From NCBI GenBank assembly GCA_018658605.1, contig JABHUV010000108.1, positions 1 through 14,000 on the forward strand: a stretch of 14,000 nucleotides of DNA. The letters are read 5' to 3'. Each line of letters begins with the position of its first letter. The first letter of the stretch is position 1. The notes beneath the pieces are model-generated. The model worked only from the letters and a program-made list of their open reading frames with translations, searched no databases and was not told the DNA's origin. The position numbers and the translations under genes were made by a program. This document shows positions 8,211 through 14,000 of this stretch, in pieces. The stretch is from Planctomycetaceae bacterium. Lineage in GTDB: Bacteria > Planctomycetota > Planctomycetia > Pirellulales > Pirellulaceae.

Positions 8211-8250
8211 TTGTGTAAATTCGTAGGTAAATTCCTTCTAAATCACACAA
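8211..8250. repeat. Nested direct and inverted repeats upstream of rpmA
   Basis: TTGTGT (8211-8216) and ACACAA (8245-8250) are perfect inverted arms 28 bases apart. Just inside, GTAAATTC occurs twice (8215-8222 and 8227-8234), 12 bases start to start. The cluster lies in the 249-base gap between the LysM-protein stop and rpmA. It could be a protein-binding site or chance in A/T-rich DNA; no regulator is suggested by the sequence. Confidence 0.35.
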
Positions 8251-8289
8251 GCTGACAATCTCTCCAAATCACGCTAAGCACGCAATATT

Positions 8290-9789
8290 TTATCTGCCGC
8301 TACGGAACACTGGTGGTGCGGGCGATGAATATAACCATTGGTTACGTGAAAAATCTGCCATTCCATAGAGTCGCATAATTTGGACTTGCCGATGGGTATA
8401 GATTTTATAGATTTCACTGCCTACGGGTTGAGGGCGATTCAAGCGATTCAACGTTACCGGCAACAATACATATTCACCCTGTTGCGGTTCGCCGTCTAAG
8501 CCTAGTTTGTCAAAGTTCACTTTCCGCAATTCAGACAGTTGGATATCTCGGTTATTGGCGATCACTTCTAATGTCTCACCTTCTTCCGCTTGATACAAAC
8601 GCACCGGTTGTAAATCATTGTAATGTTGATGGTTGGTGCGCGGAAAACGAACTACTTTGCCAACTGGTAACTTATCAGGGGACGCTAGAATATCTCTGTT
8701 GAGTTGGTAGATTTCCAACTTACGAGCTTCATCGCCAAGAAATCTTTTCGCGAGTGATATTAAAGTGTCACCTTCTTCAAGTGAATAGACAATCTCTGGT
8801 CGCGGCAACGCATTGGGTAGTCCGTAATATATTGTGTCCTTCACCAAATCAATCGTGTCACCAGGACGGTAGAAATTCAACTGTAGTGTTTTAACTTCGA
8901 GTTCGCGACCAGCAGCAATGGGATCACCTTTACTAATCTCTGAAGCGGTGTCATTGTAGTGATACGCATTGGTGAGCCCTTGGATATAAATCGAAAAGAA
9001 GTTGGTACGAGGATCGACATCTTCCCAAACAACAACTCCCCACACTCCTTTACCCGTTTCCGCGTCTTCTCGTTTGAGTTTGGTGTTCGCCATTTCGACC
9101 GAGTTTAAAATTGGAGCACCCACTTTTTCGACCGCCGCAATATCATCAGTAGCCGCGGGAATAATGCGATCCAAATATTCTTTCGCGTACGTATGACTTC
9201 GCAACGTAAAGTAAGGCATGAAATATCGGAACTCCGCGTCCTTTTTCGTGTTGCGAAATCGAACGTAGCGATCTCCATCGTTTAACGCTTCACGTTGTTC
9301 TTCAAAATGAACTTCTTCGCCAAGATACCGAACTCGATAGACCATATACCATAAAGTCTTGCGTTGCATCTTTCCACTCGCTTGAGGCAAATCAACTTCG
9401 ATCATGCGAAATGGTTTGAAAGTAAATTCTAATCCCCAGATGCTGCGTCGTAGCGGGACACGTTTTGATCGTTCAAACAACGTCCGCGTCGAGGGGCTGA
9501 ATTGTGGTTGCCATTTGAGATAGGATCGAGCGGTAGTAATTTCAATTAAATCGGCGCGCGGTGATACAGTTTCACCTTCCTCAATTTCCGGCAAAATTGT
9601 ATTCAATACTCCTGGAGCAAGTACACGCGGTGGCTGCTGCGCAGTGATTGATGTCGAGACTAACATCAACAATATCGCTACCACCAACCCCGTAGAACCG
9701 CAGGCTTGTAGGCTATATCGAAGCGCACGACCAGGTTGGCGATTTGAGCGATTGATTACATTCGATTCATACTTGTCATTCATGGTCAT
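8290..9789 (-). CDS. Exported protein with two LysM domains
   Basis: This encodes 499 residues. ATG 9789 has GGGG 7 bases upstream (9800-9797). After a polar, basic N-terminus of about 27 residues there is a hydrophobic stretch (STGLVVAILLMLVSTSITA, about 32-50), which suggests Sec export with cleavage near ITA-QQ or an N-terminal anchor. The large middle part (about 60-320) is rich in aromatic residues and beta-like segments (YMVYRVRYLGEEVHFEE, GVVVWEDVDPRTNFF, LQLNFYRPGD). I associate it with a planctomycete-type conserved protein of unknown function. Two LysM modules follow: 334-382 (YSLEEGDTLISLAKRFLG, ending KVVRFP) and a more divergent one at 397-443 (YQAEEGETLEVIANN, ending EYVLLP). 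LysM binds N-acetylglucosamine polymers such as peptidoglycan, so a cell-wall or envelope location is likely. A good promoter lies directly upstream. Confidence 0.87.
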   Translation of the reverse strand: MTMNDKYESNVINRSNRQPGRALRYSLQACGSTGLVVAILLMLVSTSITAQQPPRVLAPGVLNTILPEIEEGETVSPRADLIEITTARSYLKWQPQFSPSTRTLFERSKRVPLRRSIWGLEFTFKPFRMIEVDLPQASGKMQRKTLWYMVYRVRYLGEEVHFEEQREALNDGDRYVRFRNTKKDAEFRYFMPYFTLRSHTYAKEYLDRIIPAATDDIAAVEKVGAPILNSVEMANTKLKREDAETGKGVWGVVVWEDVDPRTNFFSIYIQGLTNAYHYNDTASEISKGDPIAAGRELEVKTLQLNFYRPGDTIDLVKDTIYYGLPNALPRPEIVYSLEEGDTLISLAKRFLGDEARKLEIYQLNRDILASPDKLPVGKVVRFPRTNHQHYNDLQPVRLYQAEEGETLEVIANNRDIQLSELRKVNFDKLGLDGEPQQGEYVLLPVTLNRLNRPQPVGSEIYKIYTHRQVQIMRLYGMADFSRNQWLYSSPAPPVFRSGR

Positions 9790-9872
9790 CTTGCGACCCC
9801 TTCTTTTTCGTCATGATCAACATGTTTACTGCTACATGCACTGTAATAGTAAATCTGTCTGATTAATTCGAG

Positions 9873-9900
9873 AGTATAAAGTGTAGTTTTTCTAGTTCAA
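9873..9900 (-). promoter_or_regulatory. Sigma-70-type promoter of the LysM-protein gene
   Basis: On the - strand, TTGAAC (9900-9895) and TATACT (9878-9873) are separated by 16 bases. Both match consensus at most positions. Transcription would start near 9866, giving a leader of about 77 bases. The promoter lies in the 127-base gap after the 461-residue gene, so the LysM gene need not depend on that gene's transcript. Confidence 0.5.
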
Positions 9901-9916
9901 TTTTTTTCGGGTTGTC

Positions 9917-11302
9917 TCAACGTTTACTTACTTCAGTAATTGCTGTTTGAATTGTCTTGTTTTCGGTGAACTGCATCAATTTGACCAACTGTCGATCCTG
10001 ATCAGCAAACTGCTCGACCCGCTCGTTGGCGATCGTAAACACTATAGCCGACTGACTTCCTTGTGGATCGGTGATGTGATAATAAATCCATTGAAAGGGA
10101 ATCTCGTTGGCTAGGCCAACCACCACAATGCGGTATAGTCGTCCACCTGATTCATGTGTTGATTTTGTAGCTGCCGCAACCCGATTAAATCGCTCACCAA
10201 GAGACGACTGAATTTGTTGCTGGAAACGCGTTAGTGTCATTGTTTCCCCACTGGTGGGCGGAGGCAAATGCACGACACTACACTGCGCAATCAATTCACC
10301 TTGTTCGACACAACGCATCATAAACAACTCACGTTGGTCGATCATAACGTGCCAATTTCGATCAACCAATAAATTAATCGGCGTTCCGTTTGGGCTCACT
10401 AATATTCGTTCCGCTCCAACGGGCAATGAATGATTCCAGTGTTCAACAACGGCAGGGGTTACCACTGAAAGTTCAGTGACTGGTTCAAGTTGTAGATCTA
10501 TTGTGGCCGTAACGTCTAAGCCCGGTTGAACATCTCCAATTTCACGTTTTTCCGACATCGATAATTTAGCCTGTAGGAATCGTTGACGTTGCAAATCGTA
10601 TTCCGCAGTAATCTGCAAATCGATAGCTGTGCCAACTCCGTCAATAGCGCCTTCGACATTGCCTTGAAACCGCAGTTGAGCGAGGTCATCTTTAACGGAA
10701 AGCAATGTACCAATAACCTCGTGTTTTGAAATGGCATCAATAACTAGAATTGGTGCTAAAGTCGCAAACTTGATTTTCCAAGTCGAACCGACAGTTAGCG
10801 GATCTGTCGGCAGTAGTCGTCGTAGAGTTGTGGGGCTTAGTTGGACGTTAAGCATATCCAGCTCATCACGCGTCAACGATCCTTGTGGACAATACAGTAG
10901 ATGGTCATCTAGTTGCAGCTGGTCAATGATTAATCGCCTATTTTTTCGTAGGCTGCCTGAAATTGTATTTTGAGCGATCTTTATTTGTGTTGCGACGTTG
11001 TGATAATAACGAATGCTGCGAATCAACTCGGTACTCTTTGGGTGACTCAACCACTGCTCGTATTGCAATTGACCACTGACAACTACAGGTTGCTGTACAA
11101 TGCCAACGCGTGATGATCTGACTTTGATCACACCAGTAACTTGAACATTCACTTCGACATTATCGAGTTGCGGCTGAACTGTAGAAGCAAACGAAATATC
11201 TTGTGCAGCAATGCATGCACAATGCGCAAGGGACAACGCGATAACCATGATCAACATAGTCATTTTGTTATTGATTCGTTTGTGTTCAAACTGAACAAAC
11301 AT
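9917..11302 (-). CDS. Exported protein of unknown function
   Basis: This encodes 461 residues. ATG 11302 is preceded by AGAGG at a workable distance (minus-strand AGAGGTTACGAAGAG), whereas the internal ATG 11263 has no ribosome-binding site. The N-terminus is a charged leader of about 13 residues, then the hydrophobic MTMLIMVIALSLAHCACIAA, with likely signal-peptidase cleavage near residue 33. The mature part shows two regions. Residues about 35-275 are beta-rich: PLTVGSTWKIKF, then GNVEGAIDGVGTAIDLQITAEYDL, which resembles secreted planctomycete proteins that carry a lipoprotein-like beta repeat. Residues about 290-445 begin SPNGTPINLLVDRNWHVMID and end IVFTIANERVEQF, with a PsbP/DUF1795-like feel that I cannot confirm. 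No catalytic motif is visible. It lies upstream of the LysM gene on the same strand, so a shared envelope role is plausible. Confidence 0.82.
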   Translation of the reverse strand: MFVQFEHKRINNKMTMLIMVIALSLAHCACIAAQDISFASTVQPQLDNVEVNVQVTGVIKVRSSRVGIVQQPVVVSGQLQYEQWLSHPKSTELIRSIRYYHNVATQIKIAQNTISGSLRKNRRLIIDQLQLDDHLLYCPQGSLTRDELDMLNVQLSPTTLRRLLPTDPLTVGSTWKIKFATLAPILVIDAISKHEVIGTLLSVKDDLAQLRFQGNVEGAIDGVGTAIDLQITAEYDLQRQRFLQAKLSMSEKREIGDVQPGLDVTATIDLQLEPVTELSVVTPAVVEHWNHSLPVGAERILVSPNGTPINLLVDRNWHVMIDQRELFMMRCVEQGELIAQCSVVHLPPPTSGETMTLTRFQQQIQSSLGERFNRVAAATKSTHESGGRLYRIVVVGLANEIPFQWIYYHITDPQGSQSAIVFTIANERVEQFADQDRQLVKLMQFTENKTIQTAITEVSKR

Positions 11303-11506
11303 CTCTTCGTAACCTCTTGTATCGAAGTCCTTCGCCTTAAAATTGTATGCCTCTTATATATGCGACATGTACTATATAGATGAACTGCGTACTTTATATA
11401 CACAGACACCTAGTCGTTAATTCGACAATTCAAGCCAGATTTGTTTAAACCAAAGTCCGCTTTTGACCTTTGTTGGCTGTAAAGAAACCCCTTTTTCCAG
11501 TCGCAG

Positions 11507-11551
11507 GGTGTTGTTTTATGAGAAAAAACTCCATTTAGGCTACGAAACACC
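11507..11551. repeat. Compound inverted repeat in the gene-free region
   Basis: GGTGTT (11507-11512) and AACACC (11546-11551) are perfect arms. Inside them ATGAG and CTCCAT form a second, imperfect pair around six A residues. Read as RNA this would be a two-tier hairpin. It has no following T-run in either direction long enough to call a terminator. Confidence 0.35.
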
Positions 11552-11676
11552 GGAAAAACGTAAAACTATAGGCAACACGGACTTCAAACTATCAGAAAAA
11601 CTATAATAAATTATCGCTAATATTGGCTTAAATAGAGCAAACAACGGGCGTTTAACGTGCGTATTACATAAAAAGC

Positions 11677-11695
11677 TTGACATCACCTGTATAAT
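11677..11695 (+). promoter_or_regulatory. Candidate promoter elements for the sigma-factor gene
   Basis: A perfect TTGACA (11677-11682) and a perfect TATAAT (11690-11695, preceded by TG) are present but only 7 bases apart, too close to serve together as -35 and -10. TATAAT alone, with the upstream TG, could act as an extended-type -10 with start near 11702. That would give a leader of about 259 bases. The pairing is unproven. Confidence 0.35.
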
Positions 11696-11699
11696 AGAT

Positions 11700-11910
11700 G
11701 TTAGTCACTTCGTTAGAACGACTGGTAAGTGGTTTCCTATTGAGATCACAAATATTGCTAGCACCGTTTGTCTCAGGGGCGAGAGCGAATGTGACTTTAA
11801 AAGAAACCCCGAACTGGGTGAATTAGACATTGTCTAAATTGGATCGGTCTGGGCAACAAACCTTGGGAAGGGTTATGTTGCAGCTGGCTGTTGAAAACAA
11901 CGCTTTGTTT
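11700..11910 (+). ncRNA. Putative structured 5' leader or small RNA upstream of the sigma factor
   Basis: Successive inverted repeats fill this stretch: CACTT/AAGTG (11706-11731); GAGA-CAAA with TTTG-TCTC and a 3-base bulge (11742-11774); GGGG/CCCC (11776-11810); TTAGAC/GTCTAA (11823-11837); a 12-bp bulged hairpin (11853-11881); and GTTG-AAAA-CAAC (11890-11901), with an alternative AAACAA/TTGTTT pairing. I do not recognise any known riboswitch or RNA family. No intrinsic terminator is visible before the sigma-factor ATG, so a cis-acting leader is more likely than a separate RNA. Structure was judged by eye only. Confidence 0.33.
11823..11837. promoter_or_regulatory. Perfect 15-base palindrome, possible operator
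   Basis: TTAGACA-T-TGTCTAA is a perfect 7-1-7 inverted repeat. That geometry is used by Fur/PerR-family boxes, though the bases do not match a consensus I can name. It lies 123 bases before the sigma-factor ATG and downstream of the candidate -10, where a bound repressor would block elongation. It can equally form a hairpin in RNA. Confidence 0.4.
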
Positions 11911-11960
11911 AATAACACACGGAACACCAGTTGGGAGAACATTAGAGAAGGGACCATCCT

Positions 11961-13640
11961 ATGAATTCATCTTACAAGAGCCGACTGTTGCGCAATTTGT
12001 GCGACCAACAACTGTCCACCGCCACGCGGGAACAACTGATCGGAGTTGCCGATCGGGCCGAAAAACTGATCAGTGAACTGCCCGTCAATGAAAAGTTGGG
12101 CTTCGGGCAAATCTGGCAAAGGCTCAGCGGCAATGCAGACAGATTTGACTCCACTAATTCAAACGAACAATTAAACGGACAGATTCTGCAACACGATTTG
12201 CGTTTGCTCGTCGAAGATTTGACCGACGCAGCTAATATTAATTCTGACGAAGTCATCGAACCGGTCTACACGGTTAAAACATTGGGAACGCATTTGCAAG
12301 TTTCTAGTAAAACAATTTCGCGTTGGCGCAACAATGGATTAGTCAGCCGTAAGATTATCATTGATGGTCGTAAGCGAGTCGCATTCCTAGCATCTACCGT
12401 TGATCGCTTCGTTGCTAAAAATCGACATCGCGTTGAACGCGGTGAACGGTTCAGTCAGTTATCCAAATCCGAAAAAATGGATATCCTCGACCAAGCTCGC
12501 AAGCTTGCCACTGCCGGAGCTTGTCCATCAGAAGTAGCCAAACGACTCGCTGATCATTTCAGCCGCAGCATCGAAACAATTCGATACACTTTGAAGCGAC
12601 ATGACAAAAAGAACCCAACCGCAGCTATCTTCCCTCGAGCTCGCGGAAAACTGTCTGAAGATTCCAAACGCAGTATTTTCCAACGATACCGACAGGGAAC
12701 AAGTGTTTCCATGCTAGCGAGGCAATTCAATCGCACGTCATCTACCGTACATCGTATTATCAACGAAATGCGGGCAACTCAAATTTTCGAATTACCCTTA
12801 GACTTCATGCCTAATGCAGAATTCAGCTATCGCAATGCCGAAAAACGAATCATGGCACCGATTCCTGATCCAGAAACTGCGACCCGACGCACGAAAGCGC
12901 CTAAAGGGCTGCCTTCTTACTTGACAAGTCTATATGAAGTAACGCTGTTGACTCGCGAGCAGGAGCAACACTTATTTCGAAAATATAATTACACCAAGTT
13001 CCGTGCGGACAAATTAAGGCAACAACTCAATGTCGATAAGCCGACTTGCATAGAAATGGATGAAATTGAATCGTGGTACGATCAAGCAGTACAACTCAAA
13101 CAAATGATCGTGCAATGCAATTTACGACTCGTTGTTTCTATCGCCAAACGGCACATGAAGGCAACCGATGATTTCTTCACGCTTGTCAGTGATGGTAATA
13201 TGTCGCTGATTCGCGCTGCCGAAAAATTCAACTACGCCCTGGGTAATAAGTTTTCAACCTACGCCTCTTGGGCAATTATGAAAAACTTTGCCCGCACTAT
13301 TCCCAATGAGTTCAAACATCGCGATCGCTTCCGCACCAGTTTGGACGAAATGTTTGCCTTTCAATCCGACGGAAAAACAAATCGTCGAAAATTAGAACGC
13401 GATGACTTGCTGCGCAAATCCGAAGTTACCGAGATGCTGAGTAGTCTTGACGAACGAGAACAGCAAATCATTATCCGTCGTTACGGCCTCGACCCACAAC
13501 GTGAGCCTCAAACACTGCAGCAGGTTGGAGTCGAGATGGGGGTGACAAAAGAAAGAGTTCGCCAGATTCAAGCCAAAGCACTCAAAAAACTGCGGCTCAA
13601 TGCTGATCAACGACATCTTGAATTGATCGAAGACGATTGA
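11961..13640 (+). CDS. Sigma-70 family factor with N-terminal helix-turn-helix modules
   Basis: This encodes 559 residues. ATG 11961 follows AGAAGGG (11946-11952) by 8 bases. After a polar helical region (1-95) come three helix-turn-helix-like stretches. Residues 103-152 (VYTVKTLGTHLQVSSKTISRWRNNGL) are MerR/excisionase-like. Residues 170-215 include PSEVAKRLADHFSRSIETIRYTLKRH. Residues 231-272 (RQGTSVSMLARQFNRTSSTVHRII) are resolvase-like. The sigma part follows: a region 1.2-like segment (317-350, LTREQEQHLFRKY), region 2 (376-450, QCNLRLVVSIAKRH, DGNMSLIRAAEKF, FSTYASWAIMKNFAR) and region 4 (487-545, LDEREQQIIIRRYGL, GVTKERVRQIQAKALKKLR). Only about 35-40 residues separate regions 2 and 4, so region 3 seems absent. 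It is probably an alternative or lineage-specific sigma factor that directs RNA polymerase to its own promoters, with extra DNA contacts or sensing through the N-terminal modules. It is not a standard RpoD. Confidence 0.9.
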   Translation: MNSSYKSRLLRNLCDQQLSTATREQLIGVADRAEKLISELPVNEKLGFGQIWQRLSGNADRFDSTNSNEQLNGQILQHDLRLLVEDLTDAANINSDEVIEPVYTVKTLGTHLQVSSKTISRWRNNGLVSRKIIIDGRKRVAFLASTVDRFVAKNRHRVERGERFSQLSKSEKMDILDQARKLATAGACPSEVAKRLADHFSRSIETIRYTLKRHDKKNPTAAIFPRARGKLSEDSKRSIFQRYRQGTSVSMLARQFNRTSSTVHRIINEMRATQIFELPLDFMPNAEFSYRNAEKRIMAPIPDPETATRRTKAPKGLPSYLTSLYEVTLLTREQEQHLFRKYNYTKFRADKLRQQLNVDKPTCIEMDEIESWYDQAVQLKQMIVQCNLRLVVSIAKRHMKATDDFFTLVSDGNMSLIRAAEKFNYALGNKFSTYASWAIMKNFARTIPNEFKHRDRFRTSLDEMFAFQSDGKTNRRKLERDDLLRKSEVTEMLSSLDEREQQIIIRRYGLDPQREPQTLQQVGVEMGVTKERVRQIQAKALKKLRLNADQRHLELIEDD

Positions 13641-13655
13641 TGCCGAGCTAATAAA

Positions 13656-13689
13656 AATCACTGTGGAATTGCCGGCCGGCGCGGTGGTT
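13656..13689 (+). terminator. Weak candidate terminator after the sigma-factor gene
   Basis: AATCACTG (13656-13663) can pair with CGGTGGTT (13682-13689), including G-T pairs. The palindromic GCCGGCCGGC (13671-13680) lies in the loop, and a pyrimidine-rich stretch (TTTCCTTTTCT) follows about 9 bases later. The stem is imperfect and the T-run is not adjacent, so this is tentative. Confidence 0.25.
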
Positions 13690-13754
13690 ATTCGCGGTTT
13701 CCTTTTCTAGGAACTTATTTGTCGGCTTGACGCTGAAATACCGTCAATCGTGTA

Positions 13755-13782
13755 TTGCGGATTGCCTGTTATTAGGTATATT
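13755..13782 (+). promoter_or_regulatory. Candidate promoter of the tRNA-Thr-Tyr cluster
   Basis: TTGCGG (13755-13760) and TATATT (13777-13782) are separated by 16 bases. Transcription would start near 13789, which begins the leader hairpin and precedes the tRNA-Thr 5' end by about 33 bases. A second pair, TTGACG (13727) and TGTATT (13751) with 18-base spacing, is an alternative. Confidence 0.45.
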
Positions 13783-13788
13783 TACACG

Positions 13789-13810
13789 ACTCACGTATTT
13801 GTTCGTGAGT
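13789..13810 (+). other. Leader hairpin before tRNA-Thr
   Basis: ACTCACG (13789-13795) and CGTGAGT (13804-13810) form a perfect 7-bp stem with an 8-base loop, 11 bases before the mature tRNA 5' end. It lies just where the predicted transcript would start. It may help processing or stabilise the precursor leader. It has no T-run, so it is not a terminator. Confidence 0.5.
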
Positions 13811-13821
13811 TCAGTGGTTTA

Positions 13822-13894
13822 GCCAGCGTAGCTCAATTGGCAGAGCAGCTGATTTGTAATCAGCAGGTCAAGGGTTCGAGTCCCTTCGCTGGCT
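13822..13894 (+). tRNA. tRNA-Thr (anticodon UGU)
   Basis: A 73-base cloverleaf closes fully: acceptor GCCAGCG with CGCTGGC (discriminator T), D stem GCTC/GAGC, anticodon stem GCTGA/TCAGC, loop TTTGTAA with anticodon TGT at 13855-13857, variable AGGTC, and T stem AAGGG/CCCTT with loop TTCGAGT. The 3' CCA is not encoded and must be added by nucleotidyltransferase. It would read ACA and other ACN codons, depending on wobble modification. Confidence 0.97.
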
Positions 13895-13935
13895 CTTGTT
13901 ATTTATTGATAACTACACAATATTAATACAACACT

Positions 13936-14000
13936 GGTGGGTTTTCCGAGCGGTCAAAGGAGTCAGACTGTAAATCTGATGGCATTGCCTTCGAAGGTTC
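13936..14000 (+). tRNA. tRNA-Tyr (anticodon GUA), 3' end cut by window
   Basis: The 5' acceptor strand GGTGGGT, a short D stem (TCC/GGA) with GAGCGG, and an anticodon arm TCAGA-CTGTAAA-TCTGA with anticodon GTA identify a tyrosine tRNA. The long variable arm (TGGCATTGCCTTC region) is the bacterial class II form typical of tRNA-Tyr. The window ends in the T arm. It starts 41 bases after tRNA-Thr, so the two are probably transcribed together. Confidence 0.95.

Larger units (their letters stand above)
11303..11960. other. 658-base gene-free divergent regulatory region
   Basis: No credible coding sequence is present; only very short or overlapping frames occur. The left third (11303-11460) is A/T-rich, with three TATATA clusters (about 11355-11360, 11373-11378 and 11396-11401). 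It should hold the promoter of the 461-residue gene, but I see no well-spaced pair there. The middle (11461-11690) contains an inverted repeat and isolated -10-like hexamers, such as TATAAT at 11602-11607. The right part (from about 11700) is dense in hairpins and leads into the sigma-factor gene. Confidence 0.75.

Noticed and set aside
11776..11810. Intrinsic terminator or known riboswitch in the sigma-factor leader
   Set aside because: The GGGG/CCCC pairing is short with a long loop and no following T-run, and I could not match any known riboswitch core.
11891..12076. A 61-codon frame overlapping the start of the sigma-factor gene
   Set aside because: It overlaps the well-supported sigma gene in another frame, has no recognisable protein features, and lies in the hairpin-rich leader.
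1..14000. Mobile element, CRISPR, toxin-antitoxin, phage-defence or biosynthetic cluster
   Set aside because: No transposase, integrase, regularly spaced repeats, small paired genes or assembly-line enzymes were found on either strand. The named genes are core or envelope-type.

Overview
The window looks like chromosomal core and lineage-specific DNA from a member of the Planctomycetota, perhaps near the Pirellulales. This is inferred from gene type and recall of family members, not from a search. The clues are a sigma-70 protein with several extra helix-turn-helix modules, secreted TPR and LysM proteins of a kind I associate with planctomycetes, a reduced MnmE-like GTPase next to fxsA, and a coaX-obgE pair. 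Base composition looks moderate and even throughout. I see no insertion sequence, integrase, phage gene or CRISPR array.

Layout. Positions 1-726 are the 3' end of an M3-family zinc oligopeptidase. Next, on the + strand, come a signal-peptide TPR protein with a C-terminal membrane anchor (778-2043), a second exported repeat protein (2197-4122), an FxsA-type membrane protein (4158-4673) and a shortened MnmE-like GTPase (4710-5867). The last three are 35-36 bases apart and may be one operon. This block meets a - strand block tail to tail with a 10-base overlap. In transcription order the - strand block runs: an exported protein of unknown function (11302-9917), an exported LysM protein (9789-8290), rpmA for ribosomal protein L27 (8040-7789), a clear intrinsic terminator, obgE (7667-6660) and coaX (6649-5858).

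A 658-base gene-free region (11303-11960) separates the - strand block from the + strand sigma-factor gene (11961-13640). The part nearest the sigma gene is dense in inverted repeats, including a 12-bp bulged hairpin and a perfect 15-base palindrome. It is the best candidate here for an undescribed regulatory element. The window ends with tRNA-Thr(UGU) and the first part of tRNA-Tyr(GUA), behind a plausible promoter and a leader hairpin.

How the parts relate. L27, Obg, the MnmE-like GTPase and the tRNAs all belong to translation or ribosome assembly. CoaX supplies the first step of coenzyme A synthesis. The exported TPR, LysM and 461-residue proteins probably act in the cell envelope. The sigma protein probably receives regulatory input through its N-terminal DNA-binding modules. 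No defence, secondary-metabolite or mobile system is visible. The unusual items are the sigma-factor architecture, its structured leader and the reduced MnmE paralogue.
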